From: an uncultured Synergistia bacterium
GTDB taxonomy: Bacteria > Eremiobacterota > SpSt-956 > JAKJGF01
DNA length: 10,452 nucleotides
Direction of reading: 5' to 3'
NCBI GenBank assembly: GCA_937888925.1
Contig: CALARM010001225.1
Location: 1-10,452, forward strand
Below, one piece after another: positions 1-5,712 of the stretch (position 1 is its first letter; every line of letters begins with the position of its first letter). A model generated the notes under the pieces. The model did not search any database, was not told the DNA's origin, and saw only the letters and a program-made list of their open reading frames with translations. Position numbers and translations under genes: made by a program.

Positions 1-2
1 AA

Positions 3-686
3 GATTTATATACTATAAAAGCTTTAATTCTCAGTCATGGCCACCACGATCATTGCGGTGGTATGGAAAAATTATTGAAATATATAAACAGGCCTTTACC
101 GGTTTATGCTCACCCATCCATATTTTCCGTAAGATATAGTTCAAAAGGTCAAAAAAAATCATTTGCCGGGATCCCTTTCAGACGGGAATATCTTGAATCC
201 CTTGGAGCTGAATTCAAGATGATTACGGAATTCACACAGATAGCCGAAGGTTTATATATTACAGGTGAAGTAAAAAGAAAAAATTCATTTGAAATGCCGG
301 AAAGAAATCTACTGGCCTTGTCGGGAAACACCGGAAAATTAGAAACAGATCCCCTGCTGGATGATTATTCCCTTGCAATCAATACAAAAGAAGGAATTGT
401 TCTGCTTCTGGGCTGCGCCCATGCCGGTCTGGTTAATATAATGGATCATGTATCGAAAAAGCTTGATATTGACAGAATTTATGCGGTAACAGGCGGAACT
501 CATCTGGCAGATGCCGACACTATGAGAATCGAAAAAACTATTGAAGCATTAAATAAATATAAGGTGCAAAAAATCGGTGCCTGTCACTGTACAGGGCCGG
601 AAAAAGAAGCTCTTCTGAAAGCGGCACTGGGCAACAGTTTTTTCTTTGCCCAGGTCGGGTGCGAAATTATCATATCTCATACATAG
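3..686 (+). CDS. MBL-fold metal-dependent hydrolase, COG1237 type (5' end missing)
   Basis: The frame is open to the left edge, so this is the C-terminal 227 residues of a longer gene. The ATG at 63 is an internal Met, not the start. Fragment residues 12-17 read HGHHDH, the HxHxDH metal-binding signature of the metallo-beta-lactamase fold, and lie upstream of that ATG. Later family landmarks are GCAHAGLVN near residues 138-146, a TGGTHL segment near 163-168, and ACHCTG near 193-198, which are typical of COG1237. That family is often labelled after the archaeal dihydropterin/ribofuranosylaminobenzene-phosphate synthase, but the label is not specific and the substrate here is unknown. No signal peptide can be judged because the N-terminus is outside the window. 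The gene converges on the esterase gene, with 74 bases between the two stops. Confidence 0.88.
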   Translation, partial: DLYTIKALILSHGHHDHCGGMEKLLKYINRPLPVYAHPSIFSVRYSSKGQKKSFAGIPFRREYLESLGAEFKMITEFTQIAEGLYITGEVKRKNSFEMPERNLLALSGNTGKLETDPLLDDYSLAINTKEGIVLLLGCAHAGLVNIMDHVSKKLDIDRIYAVTGGTHLADADTMRIEKTIEALNKYKVQKIGACHCTGPEKEALLKAALGNSFFFAQVGCEIIISHT

Positions 687-760
687 CCTCAATGGTTTAT
701 TCTTGATTTATTTTTATTCTGACCAGATTTTCAGACACTTTATTTCTCATTTGGAAAAAA

Positions 761-2338
761 CTAAAAATGCTCTTTAGACAGACGGCTGATAAAATCACAT
801 TCCTTTCTGAAAAGTTCTTTACAGGTATGTATGGTATCTGAAAATTCCATATTAATATCTGAGTTGCTTTCATAAGCCGGCCAGTCAGTAAGACCATCAC
901 TGTTGGGATTACCGGTTCTGGCAAAATTCACCCAGTAGTCCATCATTTTACCGGAAAGCCACATGTCTGTATCGTCATAACCGTCTGATTTATTCATATT
1001 TCCGAAAATATACGCCAGTTCTACGCCATGATGAACTCCAAGTTTTCGTGCCATAGATGTTCCCGGCAGCCGGGTAAACTGATAAAGATAGGCCCTGGAT
1101 TTCTTATATTCCATAGATTGAGCCACAAATCTGGCAGGCTGCGCATTGGCTGCCACAGTCAGAAGCTTATCCAGTGCAGAGGCCACATCTTCTGTACCGG
1201 ATACAGGAAAAATATTGAAGGCTTCCCCGTAATGGATACCAAATCTGGATTTCAAAAAAGATTTATATTTTTCAACAGATAAATCTGTTTTATCACCAAG
1301 ATAAATATTACCTTCATTCAGAGTGGTCCCGACTATGATCGGCACATCATGCTGCTGTCCTTTTGAATATGCGGTAACGGGGTTTTTCGGTAAAACCCAT
1401 CCGTCAAATACAGGAGCAAAAAAAAGCCTTTCGTCATCAAATATGTCTGTTTTACAATCAGATGCCTCCAGTATTTCCTCTGCAGATTTTGCACGCATGG
1501 CAGCCAGTATATTCTCTCCCTTATCACAGCCAAGTTTCACAGCCAGCTTCTCCCCCATTCTGGCAACATTTTCCATATTGCCGTTAAAGTTCGGACTCAG
1601 ATACTCGGAGCCAATTACAGGCCCTCCGCTTTCTGCTATGGCTCTATGAAAAAGCCCTTCAGACAGAGGGCTGATCATAAGGAGTGTAATAGACCTTGAG
1701 CCGGCAGACTGGCCGAATACTGTTACATTGTCAGGATCTCCTCCGAATAAGGCAATATTTTTCTTGACCCATTTCAGTGCAGCAATCTGATCGAGAAGAC
1801 CGTAGTTTCCCGAAGTTCCATGAGCAGATTCCTCGGACAGAAGGGGATGAACCAGAAATCCGAATGGGCCGAGGCGGTAATTAATGGTTACTACCACCAC
1901 GCCTTTTCTCGCAAGATTTGTACCGTCATATTCAGGAAGAGAACCGGAACCGAAATTAAATCCACCACCGTGAATCCATACCATTACAGGTAATTTTTCA
2001 TCACAGTTTTTCGCAGTGGTCCAGACATTCAGATAAAGGCAGTCTTCACTGAAATCACCTGTATCTTTCTGGCCCGGCTGGGGGCATGACGGGCCAGGTA
2101 AAGTGCATGGTCTCACCTCTGTCCAGGGAACAGGAGTCTGCGGAGGTTTCCATCTCAGTTCTCCTGCAGGGGGGGCACCATAAGGGATTCCGGAAAATTT
2201 ATAAACTCCATTCTCGACATACCCTGTTACCGGCCCGCTGTCGATTCGAATAATTTCAAAATTTTTCTCACTGGCAAAGATTGAAACCGCCATGAGCAGA
2301 AATAATACAAATATTGTAATCGCTTTAATTATCTTCAT
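761..2338 (-). CDS. Secreted type-B carboxylesterase
   Basis: A 525-aa alpha/beta hydrolase, normal length for the carboxylesterase/cholinesterase family, predicted to hydrolyse carboxylic esters outside the cytoplasm. Residues 1-22 form a Sec signal peptide (MKII, hydrophobic core, likely cleavage after SIFA). The B-2 signature EDCLYLNVW is at 98-106, and the oxyanion-hole loop HGGGF at 123-127. The nucleophile elbow is FGQSAG, with Ser211; most relatives have FGESAG, so Gln replaces the usual Glu. The acid is probably Glu342 (TLNEGN) and the base His437 (VHHGVEL). Cys78/Cys85 and Cys100 sit where the family has its N-terminal disulfide. The start is supported by GGAG at 2348-2351, nine bases upstream. 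The gene follows the FG-GAP-like gene by 17 bases and is probably cotranscribed with it. A para-nitrobenzyl-esterase label would be a guess; the natural substrate cannot be read from the sequence. Confidence 0.93.
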   Translation of the reverse strand: MKIIKAITIFVLFLLMAVSIFASEKNFEIIRIDSGPVTGYVENGVYKFSGIPYGAPPAGELRWKPPQTPVPWTEVRPCTLPGPSCPQPGQKDTGDFSEDCLYLNVWTTAKNCDEKLPVMVWIHGGGFNFGSGSLPEYDGTNLARKGVVVVTINYRLGPFGFLVHPLLSEESAHGTSGNYGLLDQIAALKWVKKNIALFGGDPDNVTVFGQSAGSRSITLLMISPLSEGLFHRAIAESGGPVIGSEYLSPNFNGNMENVARMGEKLAVKLGCDKGENILAAMRAKSAEEILEASDCKTDIFDDERLFFAPVFDGWVLPKNPVTAYSKGQQHDVPIIVGTTLNEGNIYLGDKTDLSVEKYKSFLKSRFGIHYGEAFNIFPVSGTEDVASALDKLLTVAANAQPARFVAQSMEYKKSRAYLYQFTRLPGTSMARKLGVHHGVELAYIFGNMNKSDGYDDTDMWLSGKMMDYWVNFARTGNPNSDGLTDWPAYESNSDINMEFSDTIHTCKELFRKECDFISRLSKEHF

Positions 2339-2355
2339 GTGTTTTTGCTCCTATA

Positions 2356-3099
2356 CTATTGAATGAATAATCTCATAGAACTTCTCAACCAGCATCGGCT
2401 CTTCTGATTATCGGTAAGCTGTACTGTATCCGTATGGTTCGGTTTATCGGTGTACATTATCCACTTCCATGACCTTTCCGATAGTATCAAATCCGTTTGC
2501 GAAACATCAAAAAAATTATAGACCCAGTAATTGTGACTTTCACCGTCTGTTCCTTTTTCTCCATAGACAAACCATGTATGAATAATCGTACATTTTCCGT
2601 TACCTGACAAGTCCACTAAATCTTCCGGGCCAAAGCCCATAGTATAAAGAGTCTGTATGCTATAGTCTCCTGAACGGGAAAATACAAATATTACATAACA
2701 GTATTCACTTGCGAGACCGCAGCCTGTCCCGCCGAAAATACATATATAATCACTGATTCCGTCACCGTTTAAATCGCATCTGTAGGCTTCATTAAGATAT
2801 GGAGAATAGATTGTCGCCGGAAGGTCAAATGAAGCCAGTTCTTTTCCGCTTCGGCTTATTTTCAAGAGAGGATTTTCCTTTGATCTGTCAAGCTTTATTT
2901 CAAACTGTCCCTTACTTTGAAAAAGATCATATTCGTTGTGGCCGTCTGATTTTGCTGTAAAAGTAATCAGCGGATAAGGTTTGACGCCATCGCCTGCAGA
3001 ATATGGCTCATAACCCGGACTGTAGCCACCGTTATAGGCCATTAATGGCTGAGAAATAAAAATAAAAGAAATCAATGCCAGCAATAAAAACTTCATCAT
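2356..3099 (-). CDS. Exported protein with FG-GAP/VCBS-like calcium-binding loop, function unknown
   Basis: I do not recognise a named family. Residues 1-21 are a signal peptide (MMKFLLLAL..., cleavage likely after PLMA), so the 247-aa product is exported. A Gly/Tyr/Pro-rich stretch follows (about 22-43), then a beta-rich body. Residues 109-117 read DLNGDGISD, the DxNxDGxxD calcium-binding loop of FG-GAP/VCBS propeller repeats; a weaker echo (DLSGNG) is at 163-168. Six cysteines (108, 120, 127, 134, 170, 236) suggest disulfides. A strong SD (GAGGAGG on the minus strand, 3104-3110) lies 4 bases from the first ATG and 7 from the second (3096), so the second Met may be the true start. It is the first gene of a likely two-gene operon with the secreted esterase. 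An adhesin-like, integrin-like or lipid-associated role is possible but unproven. Confidence 0.82.
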   Translation of the reverse strand: MMKFLLLALISFIFISQPLMAYNGGYSPGYEPYSAGDGVKPYPLITFTAKSDGHNEYDLFQSKGQFEIKLDRSKENPLLKISRSGKELASFDLPATIYSPYLNEAYRCDLNGDGISDYICIFGGTGCGLASEYCYVIFVFSRSGDYSIQTLYTMGFGPEDLVDLSGNGKCTIIHTWFVYGEKGTDGESHNYWVYNFFDVSQTDLILSERSWKWIMYTDKPNHTDTVQLTDNQKSRCWLRSSMRLFIQ

Positions 3100-3192
3100 A
3101 GTACCTCCTCCAGTTATCTGAGCTTATTTGTATATAAAACCATAAATATCTTTTAATTACAAGATGGTTATAATAACTCTTCGTTAAAAAAA

Positions 3193-3245
3193 GGAAAAAC
3201 ATATAATTTGTAGAAACTTTCTTATCCAGTTAACGGAAAAACATA
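3193..3245. repeat. 11-bp direct repeat in divergent promoter region
   Basis: GGAAAAACATA occurs at 3193-3203 and again at 3235-3245, a 42-bp period close to four helical turns. Both copies follow a GTTAA-type motif. They lie between the divergent genes starting at 3099 (minus) and 3274 (plus), where promoters must be. TATAAT hexamers at 3169-3174 and 3202-3207 are candidate -10 elements, but neither has a good -35. The repeat could be a regulator site, or chance in AT-rich DNA. Confidence 0.4.
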
Positions 3246-3273
3246 AAAAAACTCGGAAAAGAGAGGTCAAAGA

Positions 3274-3708
3274 TTGAATATATTGAAAAGAATGATATCC
3301 TTTTTTATATCAGAAAAGTCTTCTTATAAAGAAGTTTCTGATGTGGCAGAACAGATAGAAGAACATAAATTCTGTCCTTACTGTGTCAACTGCGAACTCA
3401 CAGAGAAAAAATACGGCACAGTAACCATATATATCTGTGATCAGTGCTGTGGTTTTTTCCTGCACAGTCACGATCTGAATTATTTTCTCGAGCCGAAAGC
3501 AGAACAGGATTGGTCATGGCTTTTCTGGAATTATGAACATACAGAATACACCTTCAACCGTTCGGAAGAAAACAGAAAATGTCCTTTATGTCCGGCCTTT
3601 ATGGATAATACGCAGCATTCGTCAGGCATATGGATTGATTACTGTCCCCGTGGTCATGGCATCTGGCTTGACGGAGGAGAAATAAAGCTTATAAAAGATT
3701 GCAAATAA
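3274..3708 (+). CDS. Zinc-ribbon protein with two zf-TFIIB-type modules
   Basis: A 144-aa soluble protein with two tandem zinc-ribbon modules resembling the zf-TFIIB family (PF13453). Module 1 has CPYC (34-37) paired with CDQC (55-58). Module 2 has CPLC (103-106) paired with CPRGHGIWLDGGE (124-136), where the last ligand is probably His128 rather than Cys. The GIWLDGGE ending is the family's most recognisable feature. Between them is a Trp/Tyr-rich linker (about 79-95). The start is TTG, chosen because GAGAGG at 3261-3266 lies seven bases upstream; the first ATG (3292) has no comparable SD. The role of this family is poorly defined; nucleic-acid or protein binding through zinc is likely. It is convergent with the Nif11-like gene, with 119 bases between the stops. 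No strong terminator is visible there, only an AT-only hairpin near 3735-3748. Confidence 0.8.
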   Translation: MNILKRMISFFISEKSSYKEVSDVAEQIEEHKFCPYCVNCELTEKKYGTVTIYICDQCCGFFLHSHDLNYFLEPKAEQDWSWLFWNYEHTEYTFNRSEENRKCPLCPAFMDNTQHSSGIWIDYCPRGHGIWLDGGEIKLIKDCK

Positions 3709-3827
3709 TCCTGTAACAACATTACGAGAATTATAATAAAAGCTTATTCCCTGTCTCATGCAAATATAAATATTTACCAAGTGATATAATAACTTTCTTC
3801 TTTCCTATATTAAACCCGCATCTAAAC

Positions 3828-4094
3828 CTAATAAGCAACCTCAACCATGTTAGACGTAATACACTTACAAAGGTCCATAGGACAAAAGCTAAAAGCGCCC
3901 CCTTTCAGGCTTTCCAGCTGTTCATCCGTCAACTCACTCCTATAAGCTTTTAACTCCTCAAGGGTAAAATCGAACCCTGCCTTCTTCACAAAAGCCTTCC
4001 TCATCTCTGCATCTTTACATGATACCACTTCTTTTGCAAAGTCCTCATCATTATTCATTCTCTCTACAAATTCTTTTGCACTTTCTAAACTCAT
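3828..4094 (-). CDS. Nif11-like leader RiPP precursor peptide (orphan)
   Basis: An 88-aa peptide whose N-terminal two-thirds match the Nif11-like leader family (nif11_like, TIGR03798): MSLESAKEFVERM at the start, KKAGFDFTLEELKAY at 37-51, and LTDEQLESLKGG at 55-66. The double glycine at 65-66 is the usual cleavage site for a C39-peptidase ABC exporter. The remaining 22 residues form the putative core, with Cys71, Cys76 and Cys78 (CPMDLCKC), Ser69, Thr80 and Ser81, and a C-terminal VEVAY. Such precursors normally become thioether, sactipeptide or heterocycle natural products. Despite the name, the family is not tied to nitrogen fixation. An excellent SD, AAGGAGG, lies at 4103-4109, eight bases from the ATG. 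No radical SAM enzyme, LanM, cyclodehydratase or transporter is present in this window, so the maturation partner must be elsewhere or lost. A broken gene lies 33 bases upstream on the same strand. Confidence 0.9.
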   Translation of the reverse strand: MSLESAKEFVERMNNDEDFAKEVVSCKDAEMRKAFVKKAGFDFTLEELKAYRSELTDEQLESLKGGAFSFCPMDLCKCITSNMVEVAY

Positions 4095-4127
4095 AATAAC
4101 AGCCTCCTTATAGTATCTTAATAATTA

Positions 4128-4419
4128 TTACTTCAACAGGTGAATCTGTAAATCCTTCCACTTATACTCAGGAAAATAGTCAAAGAACTCTCCACTCTTG
4201 ATAAACTCAATAAATTCTTTAGCTTCTTCCGGCTTTGGATTGGACTTTGCCTCTAAAAAAACTATTTTTTCGGGATAAAGGGCTATAACATCAAATTCTC
4301 TCTGAGATGAATTGTCTTCAGGGTTATAGACTTTATTCTACTGTTAAGCCCTGTATCATTAACTGAGTTTGTGCAACTAAAAACTCTAAATTATCAACTC
4401 TTTCTTCGACAACTGTCAT
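4128..4419 (-). pseudogene. Remnant of a PD-(D/E)XK nuclease-like gene
   Basis: The 5' piece (4419 down to 4333) starts with an ATG preceded by a good SD (AGGTG, 4427-4431) and encodes 28 residues beginning MTVVEERVDNLEFL, a coiled-coil-like N-terminus. It ends at a TAA. The 3' piece (4337 down to 4128) is open in another frame for 69 residues. It contains EFDVIALYPEKIVFLEAKS, which has the Asp...Glu-x-Lys spacing of a PD-(D/E)XK nuclease fold, followed by KPEEAKEFIEFI. Intact proteins of this layout have a long coiled-coil middle that is missing here. The simplest reading is an internal deletion plus frame change, and the C-terminus also looks shortened. A programmed -1 frameshift is conceivable, but no slippery heptamer plus structure is evident. 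The remnant's promoter may still transcribe the Nif11-like gene just downstream. Confidence 0.72.
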
Positions 4420-4468
4420 AATTTATCACCTACATTAAAACTACGGCAAATCGGTTATTGTAATAAGC

Positions 4469-4510
4469 AGAAGAAAAAGCATGTAAAAAGAAGAAAAAGC
4501 ATGTAAAAAG
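4469..4510. repeat. 20-bp perfect tandem repeat, 2.1 copies
   Basis: The unit AAGAAAAAGCATGTAAAAAG is present at 4471-4490 and 4491-4510 without mismatch, and two more matching bases extend the first copy to 4469. It lies upstream of the pseudogene and of the transporter gene, outside any convincing coding region. Two copies are too few for a CRISPR array and there are no spacers. Replication slippage is the simplest origin. Confidence 0.85.
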
Positions 4511-4558
4511 TCGAAGATTAAAAAACGATTTTTTGTAGAAATTATTAAATAATAACTG

Positions 4559-4592
4559 ATATTATATAATAAAGAAATTAATGTTATAATAT
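4559..4592. promoter_or_regulatory. Overlapping divergent promoter-like motifs
   Basis: On the plus strand, TGTTATAAT is an extended -10 (TGn plus TATAAT at 4585-4590), with a weak -35 TTATAT (4562-4567) and a 17-bp spacer; it faces the transporter-kinase operon. On the minus strand, TATAAT (4566-4561) with TTATAA (4589-4584) and 17 bp between faces the pseudogene and Nif11-like gene. The two share the same bases because ATATTATA (4559-4566) and TATAATAT (4585-4592) are inverted repeats. AT-rich DNA yields such motifs by chance, so this is a prediction only. Confidence 0.4.
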
Positions 4593-4704
4593 AGATATAA
4601 GCAATTACTATTTAAAAAGCTATCAAAAAATTGGGCTGATAACCTTTACAGGTAAAGTGAGGTATATGACTAGAGACAGGGTGTTATTTTGCAGGGAAAC
4701 CTTA

Positions 4705-5688
4705 ATGGAATTAATTCTTGCAATATTGATAGGAATAATAGTATATATAATAACAGTATTAATAAAATATTCTGTTTTAGATCCTCTGTTACTCGCTATT
4801 ATAACAGGAATTATAATCAGAACAATAACAGGTAAAAAAGGCAATCGTGCTTCAAATCTCCCTTCCCTTATCTTTATACCTTTCGGAATAATTTTTTATG
4901 CGGCAAAAAATTTAAATTTTATAAAGTTCGCAAAAGTAGAGACAGGTATGATTATACTTTTACTGGTTATAATACTGGTATATTTTACTGTAATATTAAT
5001 ACTGGGAAAATTGTTACATCAAAAAAAACAGATAACCTATCTCACGGCAACAGGCTCTGCCATATGCGGAGCTTCAGCTATTACAATTACTTCTCCTGCA
5101 GTGGAAGCAGAAGCAGATGATGTATCAATATCGTTATTATCCGTAGCTCTTGCTGCTTTTGTCGGTTTATTTGTTATGCTCCCCTTCCTCGGTATATTAT
5201 TTGATATAACCAATAAAGTTTATTGTCTGTTATCTGCATCAGTATTGCAGTTTACCGGTTTCGTAAAGGTTGCTGCCACCAGCATACATTATTTAAAAAC
5301 AGATATAGGCCGGGAAGATTTATTATCTCTTGCCCTATCAGTAAAAGCTGTAAAATATCTCGGATTACTCATAGCAATACCGCTTTTTGCCAGTATGACA
5401 AAGAAAAAACTTTATATACCCTGGTTTTTATGGGCTTTTCTTTTTTCAGGAATCATTTTTACATGGGTTTACTCTGTTAATAAAATTTTCTATGAATATA
5501 TGATAAACTTTATAGAGCCTGTATATAATATTTCCTGGTCCATCGCTATGGCTTCAATAGGGTTAAACGCCGATACAAGGGCATTATTAAGCAACAATGG
5601 GACAAAAGCTCTCGTTATGGCTTTTGCAGGTTTTATTGCTGCAACCGGGACTTTTTTTGCAGGTCTTTACATTATGCACTTATTTTAG
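4705..5688 (+). CDS. YeiH/UPF0324-family membrane transporter (putative sulfate exporter)
   Basis: A 327-aa polytopic membrane protein with about nine or ten hydrophobic segments, close to the usual length of the YeiH/UPF0324 family (PF03601). Its landmarks are visible: GSAICGASAI at 117-126, a following segment with conserved acidic residues (EAEADD, 134-139), and MASIGLNADTRAL near 282-294 in place of the usual A-LGL motif. Members are annotated as putative sulfate exporters, but substrate evidence is thin. I chose the ATG at 4705 because AGGG at 4693-4696 lies eight bases upstream. The in-frame GTG at 4657 and ATG at 4666 have SD-like bases only three or four bases away and would add a hydrophilic 16- or 13-residue extension. 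A hybrid histidine kinase gene starts 22 bases after the stop, so the two are almost certainly one operon. The transporter may serve as the kinase's sensing partner or be its client. Confidence 0.87.
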   Translation: MELILAILIGIIVYIITVLIKYSVLDPLLLAIITGIIIRTITGKKGNRASNLPSLIFIPFGIIFYAAKNLNFIKFAKVETGMIILLLVIILVYFTVILILGKLLHQKKQITYLTATGSAICGASAITITSPAVEAEADDVSISLLSVALAAFVGLFVMLPFLGILFDITNKVYCLLSASVLQFTGFVKVAATSIHYLKTDIGREDLLSLALSVKAVKYLGLLIAIPLFASMTKKKLYIPWFLWAFLFSGIIFTWVYSVNKIFYEYMINFIEPVYNISWSIAMASIGLNADTRALLSNNGTKALVMAFAGFIAATGTFFAGLYIMHLF

Positions 5689-5712
5689 GAAAAATACATA
5701 GGAAAAATACAT
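5687..5712 (+). repeat. 13-bp tandem duplication carrying the kinase SD
   Basis: AGGAAAAATACAT occurs twice in tandem, at 5687-5699 and 5700-5712. The first copy begins inside the transporter's stop codon (TAG, 5686-5688). The second supplies AGGA seven bases before the kinase ATG and the first two bases of that ATG. It looks like a slippage duplication at the gene junction that doubles the ribosome-binding site. Confidence 0.85.

Noticed and set aside
63..65. ATG as start of the metallo-beta-lactamase-fold gene
   Set aside because: The in-frame HGHHDH metal motif lies upstream of it and the frame is open to the window edge, so this Met is internal.
718..735. Terminator between the convergent hydrolase and esterase genes
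   Set aside because: The TCTGA/TCAGA stem is only five pairs and is not followed by a solid T-tract on the plus strand.
1028..1649. Plus-strand open frames inside the esterase gene
   Set aside because: They are antisense shadows of a clear carboxylesterase, with no SD and no family motifs.
3735..3748. Terminator between the zinc-ribbon and Nif11-like genes
   Set aside because: The AATAA/TTATT stem is five A-T pairs around AAGC, too weak and without a clean T-run.
3828..4094. Nitrogen-fixation link from the name Nif11
   Set aside because: The sequence has a double-glycine leader and Cys core of a RiPP precursor, and no nif genes are present.
4469..4510. CRISPR-like repeat
   Set aside because: There are only two directly abutting 20-base copies with no spacer, so it is a tandem repeat.
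4657..4704. GTG (4657) or ATG (4666) as start of the transporter
   Set aside because: SD-like bases are only three or four bases away, and the added residues are polar, whereas the ATG at 4705 has AGGG at eight bases and begins the first membrane helix.
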